DNA of 64,000 nt from an uncultured Bacilli bacterium (GCA_910584655.1 CAJUBJ010000007.1:1-64000); one strand, 5' to 3'. Counted from the stretch's first letter, positions 15,927 through 23,949 are shown. Translations and numbers: made by a program. The notes: a model not told the origin generated them from the sequence alone.

Positions 15927-17999
15927 TTATTGAGCGCTGTTTTTCTTTATAATCTCTTCAGCGATAGATTTTGGAACTTCTTCATAATGGTCTTTTTCCA
16001 TTTGGAATGTTCCACGACCTTGAGTATTACTTCTTAAATCAGTAGCATAACCAAACATTTCTGATAATGGTACCATTGCAATGATTCTTAAAGTATTACC
16101 AATAGATTCTTGACCTAGTGGACGTCCACGTCTACTAGTTAAATCTCCCATAACATTACCCATATATTCATCAGGAACATCAACAACAACTTTCATTATT
16201 GGTTCTAGAAGAACTGGTTTACATTTATTCTTAGCTTCTTTTAAAGCCATACTTGCAGCAATTTTAAATGCCATTTCTGATGAGTCAACATCATGGTATG
16301 AACCATCAAATAAAGTTGCCTTTACGTCTACCATTGGATATCCAGCTAAGATACCACCAGCTAGAGCTTCTTGTAATCCTTTATCAGTTACTGGAATATA
16401 TTCACGAGGAACAACACCACCAACTATTGCATCAACGAATTCATAACCTTGATCTTTATTTGGCTCAAATTTAATCCAAACATGTCCATATTGTCCACGT
16501 CCACCAGATTGTTTAATGTATTTACCTTCACAATCACCAGCTACTGTTAAAGTTTCACGATAAGCAACTTGTGGTTTACCTTTGTTAACTTCAACATTAA
16601 ATTCACGTTTCATACGATCAACGATTACATCTAAGTGTAACTCTCCCATTCCTGATAAAACAGTTTGTCCTGTTTCAGAATCAGTTTTTACTCTTAGAGT
16701 TGGATCTTCTTCAACTAACTTTTGAATAGCAATTGACATTTTATCTTGGTCATTTTTACTTTTTGCCTCGATAGCAATATCAATAACTGGTTCAGGGAAT
16801 TCCATACCTTTCATGATACAGAAAGAATTTTCTGCACATAATGTATCTGCTGTTGTTGTATTTTTTAGACCTACAGCAGCTGCAATTTCACCTGCATAAA
16901 CTTCAGTAATTTCTTTTCTTTGGTTAGCATGCATTTGTAGAATACGTCCAATTCTTTCTTTTTCACCCTTAGTAGAGTTTAAAACATAAGAACCGCTCTT
17001 CAACACTCCAGAATAAACTCTGAAGAATGATAAACGTCCTACAAATGGATCTGTCATAATCTTAAATGCTAATGCAGTAAATGGTTCAGAATCGCTTGGA
17101 TGTCTTAAAACATCATTGCCATTTTTATCAACACATTCGATTGCTTCTACATCAAGTGGTGATGGTAAGTAATCGATAACTGCATCTAGTAAAGGTTTAA
17201 TACCTTGATTACTTAATGCATCTGCACAAAGTACAGGGAAGAATTGTACAGATAAAGTAGCTTTTCTGATAGCAGCTTTGATTTCAGCTTCAGTAAGTTC
17301 TTCACCCTCTAAATATCTTTCCATTAATGCATCATCAAATTCAACTACAGATTCTATCAATTTAGTTCTGTATTCATTTGCCTTTTCAACCATATCTGCT
17401 GGAATTTCAATTTCTTCAACATTTTCTTGTTCAGAACCATCAAATTTATATGCTTTCATTGTAACAAGATTAATAACTCCGCAGAATTCTGATTCAGCAC
17501 CAATAGGTAATTCGATAGCAGCAGCATTAGCTCCTAATCTATCTTTAATTGTAGTTAAACTGTAATAGAAATCAGCACCCATTTTTCCCATTTTGTTTGC
17601 ACAAATCATTCTAGGAACTTTATATTCGTTTGCTTGACGCCATACAGTTTCAGTTTGAGGTTCAACACCTGCTTGAGCATCAATAAGTGCAACTGCACCA
17701 TCTAATACTCTAAGAGATCTTTGAACTTCGATTGTAAAGTCTACGTGGCCTGGAGTATCAATGATGTTAAGTCTATGACCTTTCCAGTGAGCAGTTGTAG
17801 CTGCACTTGTAATTGTAATTCCACGTTCCTTTTCTTGTTCCATCCAGTCCATTTGAGACTCACCATCATGAGTTTCTCCAATTTTATGAGTTATACCTGT
17901 ATGGAATAATATTCTTTCAGTTGTAGTGGTTTTACCAGCATCTATATGTGCCATAATACCAATATTACGAATTTTATCTATTGTAACATCTCTTGCCAT
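15927..17999 (-). CDS. fusA: Elongation factor G
   Basis: 690-residue translocation GTPase. G domain motifs: MAHIDAGKTTTTER (P-loop), ERGITITSAATTAHW, IDTPGHVDF and NKMGKMGAD. Domain 2 follows, then domains 3-5 with GMGELHLDVIVDRMKREF and the C-terminal SRRGRPLG and PLSEMFGYATDLRSNTQGRGTF, where fusidic-acid and tRNA-mimic surfaces lie. Third gene of the str operon, 12 bases after rpsG. Confidence 0.98.
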   Translation of the reverse strand: MARDVTIDKIRNIGIMAHIDAGKTTTTERILFHTGITHKIGETHDGESQMDWMEQEKERGITITSAATTAHWKGHRLNIIDTPGHVDFTIEVQRSLRVLDGAVALIDAQAGVEPQTETVWRQANEYKVPRMICANKMGKMGADFYYSLTTIKDRLGANAAAIELPIGAESEFCGVINLVTMKAYKFDGSEQENVEEIEIPADMVEKANEYRTKLIESVVEFDDALMERYLEGEELTEAEIKAAIRKATLSVQFFPVLCADALSNQGIKPLLDAVIDYLPSPLDVEAIECVDKNGNDVLRHPSDSEPFTALAFKIMTDPFVGRLSFFRVYSGVLKSGSYVLNSTKGEKERIGRILQMHANQRKEITEVYAGEIAAAVGLKNTTTADTLCAENSFCIMKGMEFPEPVIDIAIEAKSKNDQDKMSIAIQKLVEEDPTLRVKTDSETGQTVLSGMGELHLDVIVDRMKREFNVEVNKGKPQVAYRETLTVAGDCEGKYIKQSGGRGQYGHVWIKFEPNKDQGYEFVDAIVGGVVPREYIPVTDKGLQEALAGGILAGYPMVDVKATLFDGSYHDVDSSEMAFKIAASMALKEAKNKCKPVLLEPIMKVVVDVPDEYMGNVMGDLTSRRGRPLGQESIGNTLRIIAMVPLSEMFGYATDLRSNTQGRGTFQMEKDHYEEVPKSIAEEIIKKNSAQ

Positions 18000-18011
18000 A
18001 AACTCTCTCTC

Positions 18012-18479
18012 CTACCATCTATAATGAGCAAATGCTTTATTTGCTTCAGCCATTTTGTGAGTATCTTCACGTTTTTTAACAGCTCCACCAACACCATTTG
18101 CAGCATCCATAATTTCATTCGCTAAATTAACAGCCATTCCTTTACCATTTCTAGTTTTAGAATAGTTTACTAACCAACGTAATGCTAAAGCTTGACTTCT
18201 TTCGTCAGTAACTTCGATAGGAACTTGAACGTTTGAGCCACCAACTCTTCTAGATTTAACTTCTAAAAGTGGTTTAATATTTTCTAAAGCTTTTGTATAA
18301 ACTTCCATAGGATCTTGTCCAGTTTTTTCTTTAATCATGTCAAAAGCTTCGTATAATATTCTTTCAGCTGTACCTTTTTTACCATCTTGCATAATTTGAT
18401 TAATTAATTTAGTAACAACTTTTGAATTGTATATAGGATCTGGTAATACGTCTCTTTTAACCGCACGTCTTTTACGCAT
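18012..18479 (-). CDS. rpsG: 30S ribosomal protein S7
   Basis: 155 residues, the normal length. Signatures: MRKRRAVKRDVLPDPIYNSKVVTKLIN at the start (split here: RRAVKRDVLPDPIY is the key part), then MQDGKKGTAERILY, VKSRRVGGSNVQVPIEV and the C-terminal KMAEANKAFAHYRW. It nucleates folding of the 3' domain of 16S rRNA. Second gene of the str operon, 36 bases after rpsL. Confidence 0.98.
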   Translation of the reverse strand: MRKRRAVKRDVLPDPIYNSKVVTKLINQIMQDGKKGTAERILYEAFDMIKEKTGQDPMEVYTKALENIKPLLEVKSRRVGGSNVQVPIEVTDERSQALALRWLVNYSKTRNGKGMAVNLANEIMDAANGVGGAVKKREDTHKMAEANKAFAHYRW

Positions 18480-18515
18480 ATTTATCTCTCCTTCCTTATA
18501 TTTTTTTAATAAGTA

Positions 18516-18935
18516 TTATTTACTATCTTTAGGTCTCTTAGTACCATATTTACTACGACTTTGTTTTCTGTTATTAACTCCTTGAGTATCAAGTGTACCA
18601 CGAATAATATGATAACGAACACCGATTAAGTCTTTAACACGACCACCACGTACTAATACAACACTATGTTCTTGTAGATTATGTCCTTCTCCTGGAATAT
18701 AAGTATCAACTTCTCTTCCGTTTGATAATCTAACACGTGCATATTTTCTTAATGCTGAGTTAGGTTTCTTTGGAGTACGTGTACCAACTTTAGTACAAAC
18801 ACCTCTTTTTTGTGGACTATTTTGAACAGTTGATTTTCTTTCTTTACTGTTAAAACCTACATTTAAAACAGGACTCTTACTTTTCTTTGTTTTGTCTTTT
18901 CTGTTTTTTCTAACTAATTGATTAATAGTTGTCAT
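18516..18935 (-). CDS. rpsL: 30S ribosomal protein S12
   Basis: 139 residues starting at ATG 18935 (MTTINQLVRK), with GAGGAGGAC eight bases upstream; the frame is open further but that part is leader. Signatures: SPQKRGVCTKVGTRTPKKPNSALRK (in parts), VRLSNGREVDTYIPGEGHNLQEHS, VLVRGGRVKDLIGVRYHIIRG. The streptomycin-region lysines (TPKKPNS and the second, GRVKDL) are wild type. First gene of the str operon; rpoB/rpoC are not immediately upstream. Confidence 0.97.
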   Translation of the reverse strand: MTTINQLVRKNRKDKTKKSKSPVLNVGFNSKERKSTVQNSPQKRGVCTKVGTRTPKKPNSALRKYARVRLSNGREVDTYIPGEGHNLQEHSVVLVRGGRVKDLIGVRYHIIRGTLDTQGVNNRKQSRSKYGTKRPKDSK

Positions 18936-18982
18936 ATATGTCCTCCTCTCATATACACACATCCTGGTGTATCAAATAATCC

Positions 18983-19021
18983 TTTAAATTAAGTTCTACC
19001 TAAGCAGAACTCCAATTTAAA
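18983..19021 (-). promoter_or_regulatory. Leader hairpin of the str operon
   Basis: In the 5' UTR of rpsL an outer stem TTTAAATT/AATTTAAA (18983-18990 with 19014-19021) encloses an inner stem AGTTCT/AGAACT (18992-18997 with 19006-19011) with a short bulge and an eight-base loop. No T-run follows, so it is not a plain terminator. It could be an autoregulatory or stability element. Confidence 0.55.
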
Positions 19022-19031
19022 ATGCAACCAT

Positions 19032-19060
19032 AATATAACATTTAATGCAATTAAAGTCAA
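19032..19060 (-). promoter_or_regulatory. Promoter of the str operon
   Basis: Minus strand TTGACT (19055-19060), 17-base spacer, TATATT (19032-19037). Transcription would start near 19025, just before the leader hairpin. The remaining 19061-19205 stretch is featureless AT-rich DNA. Confidence 0.7.
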
Positions 19061-19205
19061 CTAAAAACCTCCTTAATAAAAGTAAAAATAAATAAAAATT
19101 AAAATTTTACTAAAATTAATGTAAATTATTTATAAAAAGCATAAATTCCAAATACTAATCTATATATTTTAACTAAAAAAATCCTAACTTAATTATCAAA
19201 CAAAA

Positions 19206-19229
19206 AAGGCATCTCTTAACCGATACCTT
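19206..19229 (-). terminator. Terminator of the 19228-20187 gene pair
   Basis: Stem AAGGTATC/GATGCCTT on the minus strand (one G-U pair), then TTTTTTG. It overlaps the stop codon. Confidence 0.65.
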
Positions 19230-19710
19230 ACTTATAATCAGAATATTCCCTAGTTGTATAATTCTTACAATTTATATATGAATTAATAACGTAATCTTCC
19301 TTTTTATCATCATAATATGAAACACTAAATCCTTCACATTTATTCTCCTTAATGTCATCATCATACATCAAATTTTCATCTATTAAAACATTAATATCTA
19401 ATTTTAATTTGTTTTCTTGTAAAGGATATAAAGCTTTTTCTCTTACATAAACAGAAGTCGCATAATTTATATCTTCTTCTATTTGTTCATATTTGCTCAA
19501 ATATTTATTATTTGTTGAAGAAGCTACTATAATAATAACAATAAGCAAAACAACTATTGACCAAACATAAATAATATATCTTATCTTTTTTGGCAAATTA
19601 AGGAATTGTTTTATTAAATATACAAACCATCCCTTAACTTTTTTCCATAATTCCACAAAAAATTTTCTAATTTTTTTAAACGATATTTTCTTTTTTCTTC
19701 TTTTTACCAT
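19228..19710 (-). CDS. Membrane protein of unknown function, paralogue of the upstream gene
   Basis: 160 residues from ATG 19710 (AGGAG nine bases upstream). A very basic cytoplasmic N-terminus (RRKKKISFKKIRKFF) precedes one membrane helix (about 45-65). The outer domain of about 95 residues ends with CEGFSVSYYDD, YVINSYINCKNYTTREYSDYK. The same two-cysteine pattern, C-x-G-[FY] ... Y-I-x-C-x-NY, closes the neighbouring protein at 19723-20187, so the two come from a duplication. The two cysteines could form a disulphide. No function recognised. Only 12 bases separate the genes, so they form an operon. Confidence 0.75.
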   Translation of the reverse strand: MVKRRKKKISFKKIRKFFVELWKKVKGWFVYLIKQFLNLPKKIRYIIYVWSIVVLLIVIIIVASSTNNKYLSKYEQIEEDINYATSVYVREKALYPLQENKLKLDINVLIDENLMYDDDIKENKCEGFSVSYYDDKKEDYVINSYINCKNYTTREYSDYK

Positions 19711-19722
19711 TACTATCAACTC

Positions 19723-20187
19723 CTAGTATCCCTCTGTAATATAATTATCACAACTTATATAAGCCTCAACAATATAATCTTTATCAACATCTTGATAAGT
19801 ATTTGTATATCCAACACATAATTTTTCACCAGTTTGATCATATATTTTATCTATATATCCCAAATCAACTAATGTTGTCAAATCCAATTTCAATATATCA
19901 ATAGATAAATCAGTTGGGTTCTTTTCAAAATAATCTAATGTTGCATTTTTTAATCTTTTTTCAACATTTTCATAATATTCAATATCCACTATTATTGGAC
20001 TTTCTTCTTCCTTTTCATCAGGCGTATCATCAACAGGTTGTTGATTATCTGTTATATTTTCAATAGGCGTAGATAGAACATCATACAATGAGCTAACCGA
20101 ATAAGCAACAAACAATAAAAAGAGTAATAAGATACAAGTATAAATAATCATATCTCGCATACCCCAGCCATGGTTATTTAACATCAT
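19723..20187 (-). CDS. Membrane protein of unknown function, paralogue of the downstream gene
   Basis: 154 residues. Short N-terminus, one hydrophobic helix (about 14-32, IIYTCILLLFLLFVAYSVSS), an acidic linker (DNQQPVDDTPDEKEEE) and an outer domain ending in KLCVGYTNTYQD, YIVEAYISCDNYITEGY. Sequence order and the two conserved cysteines match the downstream protein. Its N-terminus lacks the basic stretch of its partner, so the two differ mainly in their cytoplasmic ends. Function unknown; I would guess envelope-associated. Confidence 0.75.
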   Translation of the reverse strand: MMLNNHGWGMRDMIIYTCILLLFLLFVAYSVSSLYDVLSTPIENITDNQQPVDDTPDEKEEESPIIVDIEYYENVEKRLKNATLDYFEKNPTDLSIDILKLDLTTLVDLGYIDKIYDQTGEKLCVGYTNTYQDVDKDYIVEAYISCDNYITEGY

Positions 20188-20264
20188 GTTTACAACCTCC
20201 GATTCATAACATAATTATAATACAAAAACCAGCAATTTACTAGTAAAGTTTTTTACAAAGAAAA

Positions 20265-20283
20265 AAGGTGATTACCTCACCTT
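20265..20283 (-). terminator. Terminator of rplJ-rplL
   Basis: Stem AAGGTGA/TCACCTT, five-base loop, six Ts on the minus strand, just after rplL. Confidence 0.82.
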
Positions 20284-20304
20284 CTTAAATAACTCAATAT
20301 TGAA

Positions 20305-20673
20305 TTAAGCTAATTCAATAGTTGCGCCAGCTTCTTCTAATTGTGCTTTAATTTCTTCAGCTTCTTTAGCAGGAACGTTTTCTTTAACATTTCCACCATT
20401 ATCAGCTAATGCTTTTGCTTCAACTAATCCAAGACCAGTAATTTCCTTTAATAATTTAATTACTTGCATCTTAGTAGCTCCAGCGTCTTTTAATACTACA
20501 GTTTTAGCAGCATTATCTTCTTGAGCAGCACCAGCAACAGGAGCAGCAGCTACAGCTACAGCACTTGGATCTACTCCAAATTCTTCTTTCATTGCGTCAA
20601 CTAATTCTTTAACTTCAAGAATAGTCATTTCTTTTAAAGCACTTATAAAATCTTCTTTAGTTAATTTTGCCAT
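20305..20673 (-). CDS. rplL: 50S ribosomal protein L7/L12
   Basis: 122 residues. N-terminal dimer domain (KLTKEDFISALKEMTILEVKELVDAMKEEF), an Ala-rich hinge (AVAVAAAPVAGAA), and the C-terminal factor-binding domain with KMQVIKLLKEITGLGLVEAKALAD and KEEAEEIKAQLEEAGATIEL-type ending. It forms the ribosomal stalk that recruits translation GTPases such as EF-Tu and EF-G encoded nearby. 28 bases after rplJ. Confidence 0.97.
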   Translation of the reverse strand: MAKLTKEDFISALKEMTILEVKELVDAMKEEFGVDPSAVAVAAAPVAGAAQEDNAAKTVVLKDAGATKMQVIKLLKEITGLGLVEAKALADNGGNVKENVPAKEAEEIKAQLEEAGATIELA

Positions 20674-20701
20674 TTTTCATTTTCCTTTCTTTATTTCAAA
20701 A

Positions 20702-21196
20702 TTACTTTTCTTCTAATTGTTCTGCATACATATTTAATCCAATTGCTAAATCTCTAACATATTGAATCATTCCACCAGCCAACATAGTAAGTAGGCCATC
20801 TCTTGATGGAATAGATGCATATTCTTTAATAACTTCTAAATCTGCAGGAGCACCATTAATAATACCAACAGTTATATTAGCTTTATCATGATCCTTAACA
20901 AAATTAGAAATAACTTTAATTGGTTCAAGTAAGTCTTTACCAAATAAAATTGCATTTGGTCCCTCTAAGAAACCATCTAAGTTAATTTCTAAATCATCGA
21001 TAGCTCTTTTAAATAGAGTATTTTTGTAAACTTTAATTTCACTATCAGTCTTCTTAAGTTCTCTTCTTAATTCGCTAAGTTCAGAAACTGTCAAACCTTG
21101 ATATGTAAAGATTACAACTGATTCGCTATTTTGAATGTTATCTTTGATTTCACTAACTATAGCTTTTTTGTTTTCTAAAATCTTTGCACTTGCCAT
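20702..21196 (-). CDS. rplJ: 50S ribosomal protein L10
   Basis: 164 residues. Signatures: KKAIVSEIKDNIQNSESVVIFTYQGLTVSELSELR in the N-terminal rRNA-binding half (quoted in parts), KVYKNTLFKRAI, and GPNAILFG. The C-terminal helix (YVRDLAIGLNMYAEQLEEK) binds L7/L12 dimers. Preceded by a 5' leader that L10 itself is expected to bind (see 21255-21345) and by an attenuator. Confidence 0.97.
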   Translation of the reverse strand: MASAKILENKKAIVSEIKDNIQNSESVVIFTYQGLTVSELSELRRELKKTDSEIKVYKNTLFKRAIDDLEINLDGFLEGPNAILFGKDLLEPIKVISNFVKDHDKANITVGIINGAPADLEVIKEYASIPSRDGLLTMLAGGMIQYVRDLAIGLNMYAEQLEEK

Positions 21197-21224
21197 TATT
21201 TCCCTCCTTTAAGGATATTCAAAA

Positions 21225-21248
21225 AAGCTTTCCTCTATAGGAAAGCTT
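21225..21248 (-). terminator. Attenuator in the L10 leader
   Basis: Perfect stem AAGCTTTCC/GGAAAGCTT with TATAGA loop and TTTTTT on the minus strand, between the L10 leader and the rplJ ribosome site. Read-through or cleavage here would set L10/L12 levels. Confidence 0.85.
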
Positions 21249-21254
21249 AAAAAT

Positions 21255-21345
21255 CACATCAAAAACAATGTTATTAATAAGACTTTCCTCGGCAAGATTT
21301 ACTTTTGCACTTGCTGTCTTCGGAGATTCGCTTTTTTCTAACAAT
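21255..21345 (-). promoter_or_regulatory. L10 leader (ribosomal protein autoregulatory RNA)
   Basis: The minus strand reads GCGAATCTCCGAAGACAGC, AAGTGCAAAAGTAAATCTTGCCGAGG, the conserved core of the L10 leader found before rplJ in Firmicutes: CCGAAGACAGCA...GTGC...CTTGCCGAGG. It mimics the 23S rRNA site of L10, so excess L10(L12)4 represses the operon. Here it is coupled to an intrinsic terminator. Confidence 0.88.
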
Positions 21346-21367
21346 TCATATTATATTCCAATAACTA

Positions 21368-22066
21368 TTAAATGTCAAAAGAATTTTTATCAATTTTAAT
21401 TCCAGGCCCCATAGTACTAGAAATTGAGATATTGTTAATATATTTTCCTTTAACTACGCTTGGTTTAGCTTTTACAATTGTGCTAACAACGTATTCTAAG
21501 TTTTCAATTAACTTAGCATCATCAAATGATACTTTTCCTATTACAGAATGAACATTTCCGTATGAATCAGTTTTATAACTAACCATACCTTTTTTAATAT
21601 CTGTAACTGCTTTCTTAGTATCCATAGTTACTGTACCAGTTTTAGGGTTTGGCATTAAACCTTTAGGTCCTAAAACACGTCCGATTTTTCCTAATTGAGC
21701 CATCATATCTGGAGTAGCTACGATAACATCATAATCAAACCAGTTTTCGTTTTGGATTTTATCAATCATGTCAGTATCTCCAACATAATCTGCTCCTGCA
21801 ACTCTAGCAGCTTCAGCAGCTTCACCCTTAGCGATAACTAAAACTTTTTTAGTTTTACCAGTTCCATTAGGTAGTACCATAGATCCTCTTAATTGTTGAT
21901 CAGCTTTTTTAGTATCAAGATTTAAGTTTAAAGCAACTTCAACAGTTCCATCAAATGAAGAGTAAGAAGTTTCTTTAACTAATTTAATTGCTTCTTCTTT
22001 AGTATAAAGAGTATTCTTTTCTACTTTTTTAGAAGCTTCCACATACTTTTTACCTAACTTTCTCAT
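21368..22066 (-). CDS. rplA: 50S ribosomal protein L1
   Basis: 232 residues. Signatures: MRKLGKKYVEASKKVEK, SFDGTVEVALNLNLDTKKADQQLRG (in parts), GLMPNPKTGTVT and KGKYINNISISSTMGPGIKID. L1 lines the E site on the mobile L1 stalk and, in many bacteria, represses its own operon. AGGAGG before the ATG. 73 bases after rplK. Confidence 0.97.
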   Translation of the reverse strand: MRKLGKKYVEASKKVEKNTLYTKEEAIKLVKETSYSSFDGTVEVALNLNLDTKKADQQLRGSMVLPNGTGKTKKVLVIAKGEAAEAARVAGADYVGDTDMIDKIQNENWFDYDVIVATPDMMAQLGKIGRVLGPKGLMPNPKTGTVTMDTKKAVTDIKKGMVSYKTDSYGNVHSVIGKVSFDDAKLIENLEYVVSTIVKAKPSVVKGKYINNISISSTMGPGIKIDKNSFDI

Positions 22067-22139
22067 TATTTTACCTCCTAATTGTGGTTTATTAGCGGAT
22101 TTTAATTTATTTGTTTTTTTGTTTTTCTTTTATTATTTA

Positions 22140-22592
22140 TTATTCAGCTTCAGATTCTTCTGCATCGTAACCTTCAACAGCTACACCCATGTTTCTAGCA
22201 GTACCTTCAATGATTTTCATTGCTGCATTTACATCATATGCATTTAAATCTGGTAATTTAGTTTCAGCGATTTGTCTTAAATCAGCTGCAGAAATTGTTG
22301 CAACAGTCTCTTTAGATCCTTTAGTTCCGCCTTTTTGAATTTTAGCAGCTTTTTTAATTAAGAATCCAGCTGGAGCAGTCTTTAGAACAAAGTCAAATGT
22401 TCTATCATCATAAAGACTAATTTCAACAGGAACTATATCTCCCATTTTATCTCTAGTTGCATCATTAAATTTTGTACAGAATTCTTGTAAATTAATACCT
22501 GCAGGTCCTAAAACAGTACCAACTGGTGGTGCTGGTGTAGCTTTTCCAGCAGGAATTTGTAATTTAATTTTCTTTACGGCTTCTTTTGCCAC
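22140..22592 (-). CDS. rplK: 50S ribosomal protein L11
   Basis: 150 residues starting at GTG 22592, since AGGAGG is placed for that codon and the next residues AKEAVKKIKLQIPAGKATPAPPVG match the family N-terminus. Other marks: GTVLGPAGINLQEFC, TKLPDLNAYDVNAAMKIIEGTARNMG. The last ten residues (EGYDAEESEAE-like acidic tail) extend beyond the usual 141. It binds the GTPase-associated centre of 23S rRNA. First gene of a two-gene rplK-rplA unit with its own promoter. Confidence 0.95.
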   Translation of the reverse strand: MAKEAVKKIKLQIPAGKATPAPPVGTVLGPAGINLQEFCTKFNDATRDKMGDIVPVEISLYDDRTFDFVLKTAPAGFLIKKAAKIQKGGTKGSKETVATISAADLRQIAETKLPDLNAYDVNAAMKIIEGTARNMGVAVEGYDAEESEAE

Positions 22593-22624
22593 GAAAAACA
22601 CCTCCTAAAAAATTTTTTTCGCGA

Positions 22625-22661
22625 AAGTGGTCAAAGGCATCCGCTTTTTTCCCTCCCACTT
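22625..22661 (-). promoter_or_regulatory. Leader hairpin before rplK
   Basis: On the minus strand AAGTGG (22656-22661) pairs with CCACTT (22625-22630), with an inner AGG/CCT pair. Its GTGGGAGGG...GACCAC layout resembles leaders seen before rplK in Bacilli. It may take part in L1 or L11 autoregulation; I infer this from position and shape only. Confidence 0.5.
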
Positions 22662-22929
22662 AAGCTAATTACATATAAAAATACATAATTGCACCTAAGA
22701 TACTATCATACAAGTACAAAAAATGCAACACTTTTCTCTATTCCATAATAAAATTACATATTTTAGAATTATTACTTTACATATTTAATACTATTTACTT
22801 TATTCTAATATATTCTCTATTTTATTCGCTTTATAAAAAATCTACACCAAAGCAATTATTATAATCATCCAAATTCAATAACTTTAACTTAGACATCAGC
22901 TATAGTAAGATAATTATTTATAAATAAAA
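22662..22929. other. AT-rich spacer between nusG and rplK
   Basis: Part of a 368-base gap. It holds the nusG terminator at its right side, the rplK promoter at 22700-22728 and otherwise AT-rich DNA with no open frame or repeat that I could recognise. Confidence 0.6.
22700..22728 (-). promoter_or_regulatory. Promoter of rplK-rplA
   Basis: Minus strand TTGCAT (22723-22728), 17-base spacer, TAGTAT (22700-22705). It lies between the nusG terminator and the rplK leader hairpin. Confidence 0.6.
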
Positions 22930-22952
22930 AAGCACTTAAAAATTAAGTACTT
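22930..22952 (-). terminator. Terminator of secE-nusG
   Basis: Stem AAGTACTTAA/TTAAGTGCTT on the minus strand (one G-U pair), three-base loop, TTTTTTATTT tail, ten bases after the nusG stop. Confidence 0.8.
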
Positions 22953-22960
22953 CTCAACAA

Positions 22961-23497
22961 TTATTGTATTTGATTAACTTGAAACAATTCAACTTCAACA
23001 GGAGTTTCTTGACCAAATAAATCTATTAATACATTTAATCTATTATTCTCCATATCAATACTATCAACTACGCCTGTCATTCCTTTGAATGGTCCATCAA
23101 CTATAGTAACTTTACTTCCAACAGACATTTCAGATTCTATATTAACTCTGCTCATACCCATAGTTGCTAAAATACGATCTATTTCTTGAGGCATTAAAGG
23201 TGTTGGTTTAGCTTTATGTCCAGAAGAGCCTATAAACCCTGTAACACCAGGAGTATTACGAACAATATACCAAGCTTCATCTGACATAATCATTTCTACT
23301 AAAACATAACCAGGAAACATTTTCTTTACTTTTTCTTTTTTTACACCATCTTTAACTTCTACTTCTGTAGTTTCAGGAATAATAACTCGAAAAATATGAT
23401 CTTGCATTCCCATTGAGACAGTTCTTTGCTCTAACTTTTCTTTTACTTTTGATTCATGACCACTATAAGTATTAACAACATACCATTCTTTTTCCAT
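22961..23497 (-). CDS. nusG: Transcription antitermination factor NusG
   Basis: 178 residues from ATG 23497 (MEKEWYVVNTYSG), which overlaps the secE stop codon by one base (TAATG). NGN domain with WYVVNTYSGHESKVKEKLEQR and FPGYVLVEM, VRNTPGVTGFIG; C-terminal KOW motif KVTIVDGPFKGMTGVVDSI. It binds RNA polymerase to modulate pausing and couples it to ribosomes or Rho. The frame is open further upstream, but that sequence is inside secE. Confidence 0.96.
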   Translation of the reverse strand: MEKEWYVVNTYSGHESKVKEKLEQRTVSMGMQDHIFRVIIPETTEVEVKDGVKKEKVKKMFPGYVLVEMIMSDEAWYIVRNTPGVTGFIGSSGHKAKPTPLMPQEIDRILATMGMSRVNIESEMSVGSKVTIVDGPFKGMTGVVDSIDMENNRLNVLIDLFGQETPVEVELFQVNQIQ

Positions 23498-23895
23498 TAT
23501 ACGAACAACCCCTTTACTAATGAAGCTATAAAGTCTATTCCTACAAAGAATAAACATAAAACAACACAAAATATAATAACTGCAAATGAGTATTTTATAA
23601 TATCACTACCCTTTGGCCAAACAACTTTTTTTAGTTCTTTACCAACTTGCTTAAAATATCCATCTTTCTTAGTTTGTTTCTTTTCTTTATTTCCTTTTTT
23701 ATCTTTTTTAGTATTTTTTTCTTCTACTTCTTCATCTTCAAAATCATCGTCATCATCAATTCTTGTATCAATTTCTTCTACTTCTTCTTGATTCTCAACT
23801 TCTACTTCTGTTACTTCTTCTTCTATTTCATCTTTCTTACTTTTTTTTACTTTTTCTTCCGCTTCAACATCTTTAACGATTTTTTTTCTTGCCAT
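23497..23895 (-). CDS. secE: SecE translocase subunit with a long charged N-terminal extension
   Basis: 132 residues. The C-terminal 55 form the usual SecE: FKQVGKELKKVVWPKGSDIIKYSFAVIIFCVVLCLFFVGID. The first 75 or so residues are an additional hydrophilic region, alternating KK and EE/DD blocks with a run of aspartates (RIDDDDDFEDEEVEEK). Ordinary Firmicute SecE is about 60 residues. Start ATG 23895 with GAGGTGGG upstream. In an operon with nusG, as nearly everywhere, but rpmG, often found before secE, is absent. Confidence 0.92.
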   Translation of the reverse strand: MARKKIVKDVEAEEKVKKSKKDEIEEEVTEVEVENQEEVEEIDTRIDDDDDFEDEEVEEKNTKKDKKGNKEKKQTKKDGYFKQVGKELKKVVWPKGSDIIKYSFAVIIFCVVLCLFFVGIDFIASLVKGLFV

Positions 23896-23949
23896 AAGCC
23901 CACCTCTTAATTTTTTGTATTTAAAAAAAACACTTTTTGTGTCAATTAA

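Noticed and set aside
19061..19080. AAGGAGG followed by TTG at the rpsL promoter, giving a possible 23-codon leader peptide
   Set aside because: The TTG overlaps the -35 hexamer of the str promoter, so the ribosome site would lie upstream of the transcript.
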